Part shown: positions 1 through 7,910 of the stretch, piece after piece | How positions within the stretch are numbered: position 1 is the stretch's first letter | How the letters are laid out: each line of letters opens with the position of its first letter | From: Akkermansia muciniphila | Lineage (GTDB): Bacteria > Verrucomicrobiota > Verrucomicrobiia > Limisphaerales > UBA9464 | Length of the DNA stretch: 37,241 bases | Assembly (NCBI GenBank): GCA_945861565.1 | Contig: CAMAUY010000047.1 | Location: 1 to 37,241 of the forward strand | Direction of reading: 5' to 3' | Translations under genes and position numbers: made by a program | Notes under the pieces: generated by a model | Databases searched by the model: none | Seen by the model: the letters and a program-made list of their open reading frames with translations, nothing else | Told to the model about the DNA's origin: nothing

Positions 1-88
1 CGTTCGCCGCCATGATACGCCGTGTTCGCTCATCAAGTAGTGGCCAGATCGCCTTGAACTTCGCCCTCAACTCTACATGATGATCCAT
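1..88 (-). CDS. ISAzo13-family transposase, N-terminal fragment (cut by window edge)
   Basis: Only 29 codons are visible, starting at the ATG at 88-86. The peptide contains KFKAIWPLLDERTRRIMAAN. It resembles the conserved N-terminus of ISAzo13 transposases, where a short helix is followed by a DER-R-R-L-A-A pattern. The family mobilises its own IS through a DDE-type transposase. No clear Shine-Dalgarno is present, which is common for transposases. The gene reads left, away from the LRR gene it interrupts. The assignment rests on a short peptide recalled from family knowledge, so it is moderate. The rest of the protein is not in the window. Confidence 0.58.
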   Translation of the reverse strand, partial: MDHHVELRAKFKAIWPLLDERTRRIMAAN

Positions 89-147
89 GGCGGAGCATCA
101 TGGGCATACTGCTCACTACTTGCTACCTTTATTTATTACCGGAGCCA
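1..147 (-). mobile_element. End of an ISAzo13-like insertion sequence (rest lies left of the window)
   Basis: A transposase-like reading frame starts at 88 on the minus strand and runs off the window. Just upstream, the leucine-rich-repeat gene 116-391 loses its repeat pattern at about position 147. From there leftward the minus strand reads GGCTCCGGTAATAAATAAAG and then non-LRR sequence. I infer that the IS tip lies near 147, about 59 bases before the transposase start. The matching inverted repeat and any target duplication would be outside the window, so the boundary is an estimate. Confidence 0.5.
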
Positions 148-391
148 TACTGGTGATGCTGTCGGGAATCGTGACACGGGTCAGGCTGGGGTCGAAGTAG
201 AACGCATTGTCTCCAATGCGGGTGACAGGCAGAAAATTGATCGTGCTAGGAATGGTCACCGCACCGCCGAGACCGGTGTATCCCGTAATGGTGATCTGGC
301 CGTTGGCCGTTGTGTAATCGAACTGGGCTTGCACTGCAGCTGGGAGAGTCAACAGCAAGAGGAGAGCCATCCCGCGGCACAGACGGCTCAT
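116..391 (-). pseudogene. BspA-like leucine-rich-repeat secreted protein, truncated by IS insertion
   Basis: The 91-residue product starts with a signal peptide (MSRLCRGMALLLLLTLPAAVQA, cleavage before QFDYTT). It then enters the typical LRR_5/BspA pattern: an ITITGYTG segment, a PVTRIGDNAF segment and LTRVTIPDSITSM. Full-length relatives in Verrucomicrobiota carry many such repeats and are exported or surface proteins. Here the repeat stops after SITSM and the frame ends eight codons later in unrelated sequence, where the ISAzo13-like element begins. I chose the ATG at 391; a GTG at 421 would add ten residues before the signal peptide. The gene is therefore a 5' remnant and probably non-functional. 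Confidence 0.65.
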
Positions 392-617
392 GAGCGTCGG
401 GCCAAGTGTTTCGGCTTTCACAGGTGGGTCACTTCACTCGGACAGCGATTGGGATTAGAGCAATTTTTTCGCCAGAGCTGGTTGTTTCGGCACACTGCTT
501 TCCCGATGCCGGGCAGTCAATCAAGATTCAGAGTGTGTCTTCGGCAATCAGGGCTGCATCAAGCTCATGAATTGGAGGCCACTGAGCTGCGGCTGGGAGC
601 GCTGGCCCGCGCCGACA

Positions 618-2297
618 CTAGAGGCGACCGGCCTTGATGTCCGCCAGGATCTCGTGCGCGGCCCGGATCCCGGAGAGGCAACCGCCCTCCATGAAACCCT
701 GCCACGAGTAGAACGAGTCGGTGTGCTCGCCCGCGAAGTGGAGGTTCCCCTCCTGCTTGCCCTCGCTGCCGGCGATCGTCGTGAACTGGCCCGTCTTGTA
801 GCAGGTGTAGCTGCCCAGGCAGTTCGGGTTCGACGGCCAGTGGTCGAGGCGGACCTTGGTCAGCTTCCCGTGGCGGTTGCGCATGGCAGCGGCCTTGACC
901 CCCGGCGTCACCCTGTCGAAGTCGGTGAGGAAGTTCTCGGCCTCCTCCGTCGGGCGCGACGGCCGGAGCGCCGCGCCGCGCGGTCCGCTCGAATAGTCGA
1001 CCTCGATCGCCCTCCCGCCGGGACCCTCGATGGACTCATACGGGCTCGCCGGAAAGGCGACCTGCGCGTTGGGGAGGCCGCTCATGTACGCGAAGCCGTC
1101 GGTGCCCGCAGCCGCGTGGGCGCTCGGCCTCCGCCACGGGGTGTCGTTAAAGCCGATCGCCATCTTCGCGTTCGTGCCATAGCCCAGCTCGCCGATCGCG
1201 AGCCGCTTCGCGTCGGAGAGACCAAGGTTCGGGTGGAGCGAGACAGCGAGGCGGAGCACGCTGAACGGGAGGGTGATCACGACGGCGTCATGGATGGCCT
1301 TGACCCTGTTTGCGAATGTGAGCTCGATGCGCCCGTCCGATAGGCGCTGCACGGCCGTGAGCCGGTGCCCCCCGCGGACCTGTCCCGGCAGGCCGGCCGC
1401 GACGCCCTGCGCGATCTGGTCGTTCCCGCCGACGACGTACCAGCGCTCGTCGCTCGCGACACCGAACCAGGCCATCTTCGACCGCCTGTCCGCGTGGATG
1501 AACTGCACGAAGTTGAGCGCGCTCTGCTCGGATGCGGCGAGGCCGTACTCCCCCTCGTAAGCGCAGAGGATCGCATTCTGCAGGAGCGGCTCCGCGGCAA
1601 TCCCGAGTCCGTTGGCGCCCGCCACGTACGCGGCGAGGGACGTGTTGTCGAGGTTCTCGTCGTACGCCGTGTAGCTGTCGGCGCTCACCTCGGCAGAGGA
1701 CCCCTGCTGGTCGGCGCGCAGGGCCGCCACGAAGTCACGGTACGCGTCCACGATCACGGACTCGTGGTAGTGCTGCCCGTCGATGAAGTAGTCGACCTCG
1801 CCGGGGAGCTTGCCGAAATCGCCGAGCGCGCAGCCCGCCGGGACGCGGCGGAGCATCTCCTTGTGCAGGTTGTCGATGAACTGGCCGCCGTGCTCGATCG
1901 CCATGCCCGGCAAGAAGTTCGGCATGGACCAGCAGCGCCCGCCGACGCGGCTCTCCTCGGCCTCGTAGATCGTCGCGATGATCCCTTTGGCACGGAGCTG
2001 CTCGGCGCACACGAGCCCCGCGAGGCCGGCGCCGAGGATCCCGATGCTCGGAGACCCCAGCGCCCTCGCCGTGCCGCTCATGGCGAACGGGCCGGTCAAA
2101 GCCGCCAGGCCGGCCGCGGCGGCTGTCTTCGCCAGGTTCCCCATGAACTCGCGCCGCGTGGCGCGGCCCCTCTGGTACACGTCCTCGTGCACGGCGACGC
2201 GCTCGAGCGCCTCCGGCGTCGAGATCTTGAGCCTCTCGGCGAGGTTGCCGATCCGCATCGCGCGGGCGATCTGTCCGAAGAACGGGCTGTGGCTCAT
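618..2297 (-). CDS. FAD-dependent (mono)amine oxidase-type oxidoreductase, TAT-exported
   Basis: This 559-residue flavoprotein belongs to the amine oxidase/NAD(P)-binding Rossmann family. Such enzymes oxidise amines or amino acids with FAD and release H2O2; the substrate cannot be read here. A twin-arginine signal (ATRREFMGNLAKTAAAAGLA, about residues 46-65) precedes the FAD dinucleotide fold (GILGAGLAGLVCAEQL, about 86-101) and the VGGRCWS motif. The C-terminus has the family's final FAD motif (HFAGEHTD). The ATG at 2297 is preceded by a purine run GAGAG. An ATG at 2402 would add 35 residues in front, but the composition drops there and a TAT signal would be buried, so I prefer 2297. The coding region is clearly more GC-rich, especially at third positions, than its neighbours, suggesting acquisition by transfer. 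It stands alone, with no obvious operon partner. Confidence 0.9.
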   Translation of the reverse strand: MSHSPFFGQIARAMRIGNLAERLKISTPEALERVAVHEDVYQRGRATRREFMGNLAKTAAAAGLAALTGPFAMSGTARALGSPSIGILGAGLAGLVCAEQLRAKGIIATIYEAEESRVGGRCWSMPNFLPGMAIEHGGQFIDNLHKEMLRRVPAGCALGDFGKLPGEVDYFIDGQHYHESVIVDAYRDFVAALRADQQGSSAEVSADSYTAYDENLDNTSLAAYVAGANGLGIAAEPLLQNAILCAYEGEYGLAASEQSALNFVQFIHADRRSKMAWFGVASDERWYVVGGNDQIAQGVAAGLPGQVRGGHRLTAVQRLSDGRIELTFANRVKAIHDAVVITLPFSVLRLAVSLHPNLGLSDAKRLAIGELGYGTNAKMAIGFNDTPWRRPSAHAAAGTDGFAYMSGLPNAQVAFPASPYESIEGPGGRAIEVDYSSGPRGAALRPSRPTEEAENFLTDFDRVTPGVKAAAMRNRHGKLTKVRLDHWPSNPNCLGSYTCYKTGQFTTIAGSEGKQEGNLHFAGEHTDSFYSWQGFMEGGCLSGIRAAHEILADIKAGRL

Positions 2298-2882
2298 GGC
2301 GTCGAGCTCTCTGAATGGGGTAATCTCAAGGTGGGGGAGAGCGATACAAAATGGTCCGTCTCGCAGCAAGCGTGATTTTCGAACGTGCGTCAGTTTCTCC
2401 ATTAAAGGGTCAAGCCCGGAATTGTGAATTTATTGGAACCAGCCAGCATCGGTGCAACCCCTCAACCGAAGGTTTGTTTAGTACTGACTTCATCTCCAGC
2501 TCTGCTAGGGATAGCTCATACTGATCGAGTACCTCCAACACGCTCTGCGTCCTGCCACGTATGAACTCATGGAGAAGGGCCACGTGAAGATCCGGGCCTG
2601 GGCGGAGTATGGAGTGCGGGGGCAGAGCGAGTCGGCGAGCGGCGACCCCGCTTTGGCTGAGCCGTCAAGCACGGGTGGCTCACAGGTTCATCGAGATCGC
2701 GAGGAATCCAAAGCGGCGTCGCCACTTCGTTCTGCCGCCGCAGTCCCAAGAGCGGGCGCTCCCCCCGAACCCGAAATTGGAAAAAATGGGCGTGGGCGCG
2801 TCCGGGACCGCAGCCGAAGGCCAGCCCGGCACGGACCTCGGCCTCGTTACGAGGGGGCACCGCGCTCACATCCGCAGGCGTG
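2298..2882. other. 585-bp intergenic region with a repeat element and a possible coding remnant
   Basis: This region separates the divergent amine oxidase and CLC genes. It holds the imperfect inverted repeat at 2608-2751. On the minus strand, from about 2606 to the stop at 2410, it has an open stretch that reads like protein (it includes RGRTQSVLEVLDQYELSLAE) but has no good start and no family I recognise. That stretch may be the 3' remnant of a decayed gene cut by the repeat. I looked for a fluoride riboswitch upstream of the CLC gene and found no convincing one. Confidence 0.4.
2608..2751. repeat. Imperfect inverted-repeat (REP/MITE-like) element
   Basis: The left arm at about 2608-2654 contains GCGGGGGCAGAGCGAG and ends CCCCGCTTTGG. 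The right arm at about 2707-2750 is nearly its reverse complement, beginning AATCCAAAGCGGCGTCGCC. The arms match over about 40 bases with a small gap and are separated by about 55 bases. The GGCGACGCCGCTTTGG type of sequence resembles palindromic repeats that I associate with Verrucomicrobiota genomes. Confidence 0.5.
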
Positions 2883-4238
2883 ATGAAGGAATTTCTCAAC
2901 CATCGGACGCATCTCGATAGCCTGCGTCAACTCGGCAGCTGGCTTTTGTTGGTGACTCCCGTGGCGGCGCTGGCTGGTTCGGCCAGCGCCCTGTTTCTGT
3001 GGGCACTCGACCGCGTGACTCAGCTCCGGTTTGAACAGCCATGGCTCCTTTTTCTGCTCCCTCTGGCTGGACCCGTCATTGTCTGGCTGTATCGGGCATT
3101 CGGGGGGAACTCCGAACGCGGCACGAATCTTCTGCTGGACGCAATTCACGAGCCAAGCGGGGGCGTCCCAGCGCGCATGGCTCCGCTGGTCCTGGTGACG
3201 ACCTTGCTGACTCACCTTTTCGGTGGGTCGGCCGGGCGCGAAGGCACGGCCATCCAGATGGGCGGCGGGTTGGCGGGGGGGTTCATCGATTGGTTCCGGA
3301 TCGCCGAACGCCACCGGCGCACGCTCTTGTTGGCGGGAGTGGCTGCCGGGTTTGGTTCGGTCTTCGGCACGCCATTGGCTGGGGCGGTGTTCGCGATGGA
3401 AGTGCTCGCCATCGGCCGGATGCGCTACGAAGCGCTGGTCCCCTGCCTGCTCGCGGGACTCGTCGGTGACCTGACTTGTTCCGCGTGGGGTATCCAGCAC
3501 ACGCGGTATCACATCGCGGTCGTCTCCGCGTCCGCCCGCTTTGGGTTCGGCCACCTGGACCTCCTGCTGCTCGTCAAGGTGCTCTTGGCCGGGCTGGCGT
3601 TCGGTCTCGCCTCGCTGCTTTTCTCGGACCTAACGCACGCGCTGGAAACTCAGTTCAAGGCACGCATCCACCGGCCGTGGCTTCGCCCGGTCATCGGGGG
3701 TGTCGCTGTGATCGCGTTCGCCTCTGCGCTGGGCACCCGTTCGTATCTCGGCCTGGGTGTCGGCAGCCCGATTGTGGGCGATGTCAGCATCCTCTCCTGC
3801 TTCCACGCGGATGGCGCGACGACGTGGAGCTGGCTTTGGAAGCTGCTCTTCACGGCCGTCACCCTCAGTTCGGGTTTCAAGGGCGGCGAGGTGACACCTC
3901 TTTTCTTCATCGGTGCCGCGCTGGGCAACGCTTTGAGCGTGCTCTTGGGTGCCCCGCCCGATCTGTTTGCCGGGCTCGGCCTCGTCGCGGTGTTCGCGGG
4001 GGCGAGCAACACGCCTCTCGCCTGCACCCTCATGGGCATCGAGCTGTTCGGTGCCGAACACGCGCCCTATCTCGCGGTGGCTTGCTTCGTCGCGTATCTA
4101 TTCAGCGGGCATTCCGGCATCTACGGCTCGCAACGCGTGGCGATTCCGAAAGTACTCGAACACGACGTCACGTCGGAGATCACACTAACGGAACTGCGCC
4201 AGCGGAGCGAAGAAACCCAAGGGGCAAAGCCGCCATGA
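2883..4238 (+). CDS. CLC-family anion transporter, CLC-F (fluoride/proton antiporter)-like
   Basis: This is a roughly 451-residue polytopic inner-membrane protein of the voltage-gated chloride channel (CLC) fold. It has GTNLLLDAIH (about 81-90, numbering from the GTG at 2880) where Cl-type CLCs have GSGIP, and GGSAGREGTAIQMG (about 115-128) carrying the gating glutamate at about 121. It also has GGEVTPLFFIGAALG and a late GIYGSQR. As I recall, the G-x-N-L-I/L and GREGT signatures mark the CLC-F clade, which exports fluoride in exchange for protons. The residue that is Met or Asn in characterised CLC-F proteins is Thr here. A GTG at 2880 directly precedes the chosen ATG; AGG lies five bases upstream. 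The gene is monocistronic. The fold is certain; the fluoride assignment is an inference. Confidence 0.85.
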   Translation: MKEFLNHRTHLDSLRQLGSWLLLVTPVAALAGSASALFLWALDRVTQLRFEQPWLLFLLPLAGPVIVWLYRAFGGNSERGTNLLLDAIHEPSGGVPARMAPLVLVTTLLTHLFGGSAGREGTAIQMGGGLAGGFIDWFRIAERHRRTLLLAGVAAGFGSVFGTPLAGAVFAMEVLAIGRMRYEALVPCLLAGLVGDLTCSAWGIQHTRYHIAVVSASARFGFGHLDLLLLVKVLLAGLAFGLASLLFSDLTHALETQFKARIHRPWLRPVIGGVAVIAFASALGTRSYLGLGVGSPIVGDVSILSCFHADGATTWSWLWKLLFTAVTLSSGFKGGEVTPLFFIGAALGNALSVLLGAPPDLFAGLGLVAVFAGASNTPLACTLMGIELFGAEHAPYLAVACFVAYLFSGHSGIYGSQRVAIPKVLEHDVTSEITLTELRQRSEETQGAKPP

Positions 4239-4413
4239 CAAGGTGACCTCCGCTTCAGGAGCCTCGCACTGCGATAAAGCCCGCTGTAGTCCTCGGAAGT
4301 GCCGGCTTGCTTGAGCCATGTCACTGCTTGATTTGTTTAAAGGCATCATTCGAATTCTGGGGTTTTCAAAAGCAGCCGTGCTGTGATTCCCTTTGCGTGT
4401 TGACCAGAACAAA

Positions 4414-5106
4414 ATGAAAAGCGGGAATACTCCGGTTGGGCGCGCCTTTACTCTCATCGAGCTGTTGGTGGTAATTGCCATCATCTCCCTTTTGGCAGGT
4501 ATGCTGCTACCGGCTCTCGCCAAGGCCAAGAACAGAGCTCAACGCATCCAATGCGTCAATAATCTGAGGCAAATCGCGCTGGGGATGAAGTTGTGGGCCG
4601 ACGATCACGCCGGCAAGTACCCCTGGCAAGTCGATCAGACCCAGGGCGGGGGCAAGCCTAACAACACCGGTAATGCCACCGTCAATTTTCAATTGCGCAT
4701 CGCCTCCAACGAGCTCGCAACCCCCAAGATACTCCTCTGTCCGACCGACATTCCGCGCCGTGCCGCCACGAATTTTTTCAACTGCGATCTCACGAATGTC
4801 AGCTACGCCCTCGGCAACGATGCAGATGATGGAAGACCCACCCACATCTTGACTGCGGACCGCAGTCTCAATGGTTTCGAATTCACCGGGCTGCCCGACA
4901 ACACGGCTTGCTATACGATCAATTTCCCCGGAGGCGGGAAAGACGCCAGATGGTATCCGTCAGTTTGCCACGGTCTCAACGCGGGCAACCTGGGCCTCTC
5001 GGACGGCAGCGTCCAGGGCGTCGGCAATGCCGGTCTTCGCCAGTCCGTCCTCGGCATCAAAAGTGCCGACACCGTTGATGGCACCCTTCGTTTCTACCTT
5101 CCATAG
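4414..5106 (+). CDS. Prepilin-leader (type II pseudopilin-like) secreted protein, DUF1559-like
   Basis: The 230-residue product begins with a class III leader: GRA followed by [18 protein letters not shown], with a predicted prepilin peptidase cut before Phe12 and the conserved Glu at mature position 5 (Glu16). Next come [24 protein letters not shown] and the [11 protein letters not shown] region, typical of the very large planctomycete/verrucomicrobial DUF1559-like family. Its members are probably exported or assembled by a type II/IV-like machine; their substrates are unknown. An upstream in-frame TTG at 4393 is less likely than this ATG. No secretion-machine genes lie nearby, so the gene is an orphan pseudopilin. 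The function of the C-terminal body is unknown. Confidence 0.88.
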   Translation: MKSGNTPVGRAFTLIELLVVIAIISLLAGMLLPALAKAKNRAQRIQCVNNLRQIALGMKLWADDHAGKYPWQVDQTQGGGKPNNTGNATVNFQLRIASNELATPKILLCPTDIPRRAATNFFNCDLTNVSYALGNDADDGRPTHILTADRSLNGFEFTGLPDNTACYTINFPGGGKDARWYPSVCHGLNAGNLGLSDGSVQGVGNAGLRQSVLGIKSADTVDGTLRFYLP

Positions 5107-5530
5107 ACCGAGACAAGTTCCCTTCCGGCACGCTGCGTGGTAGAGAAGCCAGCACCGGCCCTCCTCCCACTCACCCTATGCCAACCTGGTTTCCCCGCTC
5201 CCCCTTCGGAGTCGTGCCCGGCGTGATCTACCGAGCCGTGGCGATCCACGCGGTCGCGAGGAGGCGGTCATAAAAATCCCCGGGCAATTCAGCAAACAGA
5301 TCGCGGCGTTCCCCGCGCCGCTCCGAAAACTCATCGAGGCCGAGCTCAAGGCGGGCAACGCCATCGTCGAGTTTTCGAGCTGCTTTCCGGCACCGCCGGC
5401 GGGTGCCTGCGTCAAGCTCGCCAAGCCCGTCAGCACCCGTGCGCGCAAGACCTCGCGAGCCATCACTTTTTACGATCGCAACGCGTCGGGCTACTCCGGT
5501 GAATTCTCCGATGCGGAGCGGTTCTACTTT

Positions 5531-6547
5531 GTGCTCGAGCCGCCCCGCCCGCCCGAACCGCCCCCCGACATGAACGCGCTTCGCGCCCAGTTGGAAGCGA
5601 AGCAACGTGCCGCCGATGCCGCGCTCTTTGAGGCGCACCGCACGGGCAGACAAGAGAAATCGAAGCGCGGCCTCGAAGCCGGGCTTTCGCCGGTCCCCCC
5701 GCAACCAGCGCGTGTGACGACGCCCAAAGTCGAGACTGCGGTGGATCGATTTCGCGAAAGCATGGTGGGCACGTACGATCGGTGGCACGACGGCATCGGG
5801 TACGATGTCGCCCTCTTCGAGACAGCGACGCCAGATGAACTTGTGGAGATTGAGAACCTGTTGCTCTCGCGCAGCGTCGACGACTGGCGCGACGTCGAGG
5901 CGCTCGCCGCGCTCGACTCCCCGCGAGCACGGGTGGCCCTGCGGAAAGCGCTGCAGAGTTCAAATCATCGCGTGCGCATTGCCGTTGCCGAATGCGCACC
6001 CGACCTCATTTCCGACGCGGAGCGCACCGCGGTGCTCACGCACGCGCTGGAGGGCTCGGATACCTACGGCAGCCTCACGCAGGCCCTTCTGCAAATCGAG
6101 GACTTCCATCCACCCCTGGTTATCGAGGCGCTGCTGCGCGGCGTGCTGACGCGCAGTGAAGGCCACCCCGTGCATTTTGCCGCGATGCTGATGTTTCTCC
6201 ACGGGAAGGCCACGTCGGCCTTCGACTGGGAACAGCGCCCATTCTTCCTGAAATTCAACACCGACGATCGGCATGAGCGCATTCAGTTCTTCCATGAGCT
6301 TTGCGGACTCAACGTAAGGCACATGCGCGCTGGCATATTTCACCACTCCGTCGGCACCCGCAGGAGGTTGGGCGTCGCCGTCGTTGGCCACAATCGAGTG
6401 CGCTTTGATTTCTGGTGCAACAGGAATTTCCGCCATGGCCCGAAGGCTCGAAGGCCCGCGCATCCCGATGTTGTCGGTAGAGGTTGTCGCGCTGCGACAA
6501 CCCCGCCCGCGTCCAGCCGGCGGACAGGGCCGCTGCGCGGTTCGTGA
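5531..6547 (+). CDS. HEAT-like repeat protein, probably damaged at both ends
   Basis: The central part (about 5800-6300) encodes an alpha-helical repeat protein with DWRDVEALAALDSPRARVAL, a NHRVRIAVAECAPDLI helix pair, then EDFHPPLVIEALLRG, VHFAAMLMFLHGKA and FDWEQRPFFLKF. It resembles a family of HEAT-like proteins of unknown function. GTG 5531 is the first start codon in this frame. Protein-like coding nevertheless continues upstream to about 5273 (for example KIPGQFSKQIAAFPAPLRKL), and an ATG at 5178 lies in another frame that stops at 5271, so a frameshift near 5230-5270 is likely. After about 6300 the translation no longer resembles the family and runs antisense through a hydrolase remnant and palindromes. 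It is probably a pseudogene, or a gene with a replaced tail. Confidence 0.55.
   Translation: MLEPPRPPEPPPDMNALRAQLEAKQRAADAALFEAHRTGRQEKSKRGLEAGLSPVPPQPARVTTPKVETAVDRFRESMVGTYDRWHDGIGYDVALFETATPDELVEIENLLLSRSVDDWRDVEALAALDSPRARVALRKALQSSNHRVRIAVAECAPDLISDAERTAVLTHALEGSDTYGSLTQALLQIEDFHPPLVIEALLRGVLTRSEGHPVHFAAMLMFLHGKATSAFDWEQRPFFLKFNTDDRHERIQFFHELCGLNVRHMRAGIFHHSVGTRRRLGVAVVGHNRVRFDFWCNRNFRHGPKARRPAHPDVVGRGCRAATTPPASSRRTGPLRGS
6296..6436 (-). pseudogene. Remnant of an alpha/beta-hydrolase (C-terminal piece)
   Basis: The minus strand encodes AEIPVAPEIKAHSIVAND, then GADGVVKYASAHVPYVES. This matches, from memory, the C-terminal part of PGAP1/lipase-like alpha/beta-hydrolases, where a conserved DGVV-Y-SAH segment carries the catalytic acid and leads to a final S-G-H. 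The resemblance ends abruptly at about 6296, and the catalytic His and the whole N-terminal part are missing. It abuts the HEAT-like gene in opposite orientation. It appears to be a relic left by a rearrangement. Confidence 0.5.
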
Positions 6548-6586
6548 TGCGCCTTAACGGCGCGGGGACGCCGCAGCGCGGCGTCC
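6482..6586. repeat. Cluster of GC-rich palindromes (REP-like)
   Basis: Two perfect 9-bp stems with 3-nt loops are visible: GGTTGTCGC/GCGACAACC at 6482-6502 and GGACGCCGC/GCGGCGTCC at 6566-6586. A weaker CCAGCCGGCGG dyad lies between them. They sit between two convergent genes. They could terminate transcription or be an extragenic palindromic repeat cluster. There is no T-tract. Confidence 0.5.
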
Positions 6587-6741
6587 GCTAGAGTGCTGGA
6601 TTGAAAGGGCTGACGCAGATCAGCGGGGCGCCCAGGCCCGGCTCGCGAGAGCGGAAACTGAAACCGTGCACCCGGAATTGATCCGCCAGCAAGATCTCCT
6701 CAAAACTGTCCAACCGCGCTCCCGCTTGGTCTTAAGTGAAG

Positions 6742-7782
6742 TTACGGTACACCTTGGCGAATCTGCTTTGAAAAGTCCGCCGCCTTGTCTGCAGCCCGGG
6801 CGCGAACATTGATATGGCCGCGTTCCTTCAGTTCCGCGAGCGGCACGTTCGTGAAAAACAGGCCGCGCTCGTAGAGCCACTCGTCGCCGCGACCATTGAC
6901 CAGCATTCGCCAGTCCCAGGGTGCACGCTCGGAAGCGCTGCGTTGGGCGCGAATGCCGGTGGTGCAATTGTCCGTCACGGCGTTGTACCACTCGGGGTGA
7001 TGGCGCAAGCGGTTGGTGCGCTGCACGTACTCGAGGAACAACTGGCGAATGCTTGCGGGAGAGGAGCGCAGACGGTAAAGATAGACCTCCTCGCCCTGGC
7101 GGTAATTTGTGCGCAACCGCACCACGTCGCGTTCATCCGCGACCACGCAGATGAGTTCAAACTGGCGAAACAACCCCTTCACCGCCGAATACACCTGGCC
7201 CTTCTGCTTCCGGGTTTCAATCGAAAAACAGACCCGTTCACCCTCTGCGAAACCGAAGCTCATCATTGTATGGGCGATGAGCGGCGCCCCCCAATAGACC
7301 ATGTAAAGATCCAGGGTGTGCAACGTGTCCAGGTCCAAGGTGCGGTCGTAATGCTGAACGACGAAGTTCGTCTCGGTGAGGTAGTCGCAGTTGCGGATGT
7401 TGTGAATCGTGATCTTGTTCCCCTCGATGTCCACGTAAGGGAGCACCGCCAAGTCCGGCTCCCAGTCGCGATCATTCGAGGGTTGAAGCGTGAACCACCA
7501 ACCCAGCACGAGCGCGAAGCCAACCACGGTCAACCCCGCCTTGCGCCATTTGCCCTTCACCCGAATCCAGACTGCCAGCGCGGCCGCGACATACGCAGCG
7601 GCCAGCGGCACACGGAGCGACGCTGCGCGCACGTCGAAATACAACGCGGCCGCTGCCCAAAGTGTGCCGATCAGGAGGAGCAACGCCAAAGGAACCCACG
7701 CGAGGTACGGATAGGCTCGGCGGCGGAATGACACCCCGGCCGGCTTGGAATCTCCGGTGCGGTCAATGATCTCGGCACTCAT
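6742..7782 (-). CDS. DUF4105 (Lnb N-terminal-like) membrane protein
   Basis: This 346-residue protein has three N-terminal membrane segments (about 27-49, 57-73, 82-99). They are followed by a large extracytoplasmic domain of the DUF4105 type: NCDY (about 131), IAHTMMSFGF (about 170-179), FRQFELICVVADERD (about 205-219), and the hallmark DNCTTGIR with Cys273. DUF4105 is the N-terminal domain of Lnb, an enterococcal lipoprotein intramolecular acyltransferase, so an acyl-transfer or thiol-hydrolase role on membrane lipoproteins is possible. That role is an extrapolation. The gene lies 128 bases downstream of the cyclase gene on the same strand and could be co-transcribed with the signalling cluster. 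The ATG at 7782 gives the natural N-terminus before the first membrane segment. Confidence 0.8.
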   Translation of the reverse strand: MSAEIIDRTGDSKPAGVSFRRRAYPYLAWVPLALLLLIGTLWAAAALYFDVRAASLRVPLAAAYVAAALAVWIRVKGKWRKAGLTVVGFALVLGWWFTLQPSNDRDWEPDLAVLPYVDIEGNKITIHNIRNCDYLTETNFVVQHYDRTLDLDTLHTLDLYMVYWGAPLIAHTMMSFGFAEGERVCFSIETRKQKGQVYSAVKGLFRQFELICVVADERDVVRLRTNYRQGEEVYLYRLRSSPASIRQLFLEYVQRTNRLRHHPEWYNAVTDNCTTGIRAQRSASERAPWDWRMLVNGRGDEWLYERGLFFTNVPLAELKERGHINVRARAADKAADFSKQIRQGVP

Positions 7783-7910
7783 AGCTATTCAGACCTTCCG
7801 GGACCCGGCGAAGTTGATCATCGTCATAAGGCTGGAAAAAAGAACACGTGAGAGCTGCAATCTCTCATCGCGCCAACGGTATCCGGGACTTTTTTCCCAC
7901 GCCAACCGAT

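Noticed and set aside
567..2375. Long plus-strand open frames opposite the amine oxidase gene
   Set aside because: The minus-strand frame encodes clear FAD and TAT motifs; high GC3 makes the opposite strand open by chance.
2298..2882. Fluoride riboswitch upstream of the CLC-F-like gene
   Set aside because: I found no GATG-type 5' segment paired with a CTGATG-CCTAC 3' segment in the leader; only an inverted repeat of a different type is present.
3476..4246. Alternative plus-strand frame inside the CLC gene
   Set aside because: Arg-rich translation with no family features, overlapping conserved CLC transmembrane code.
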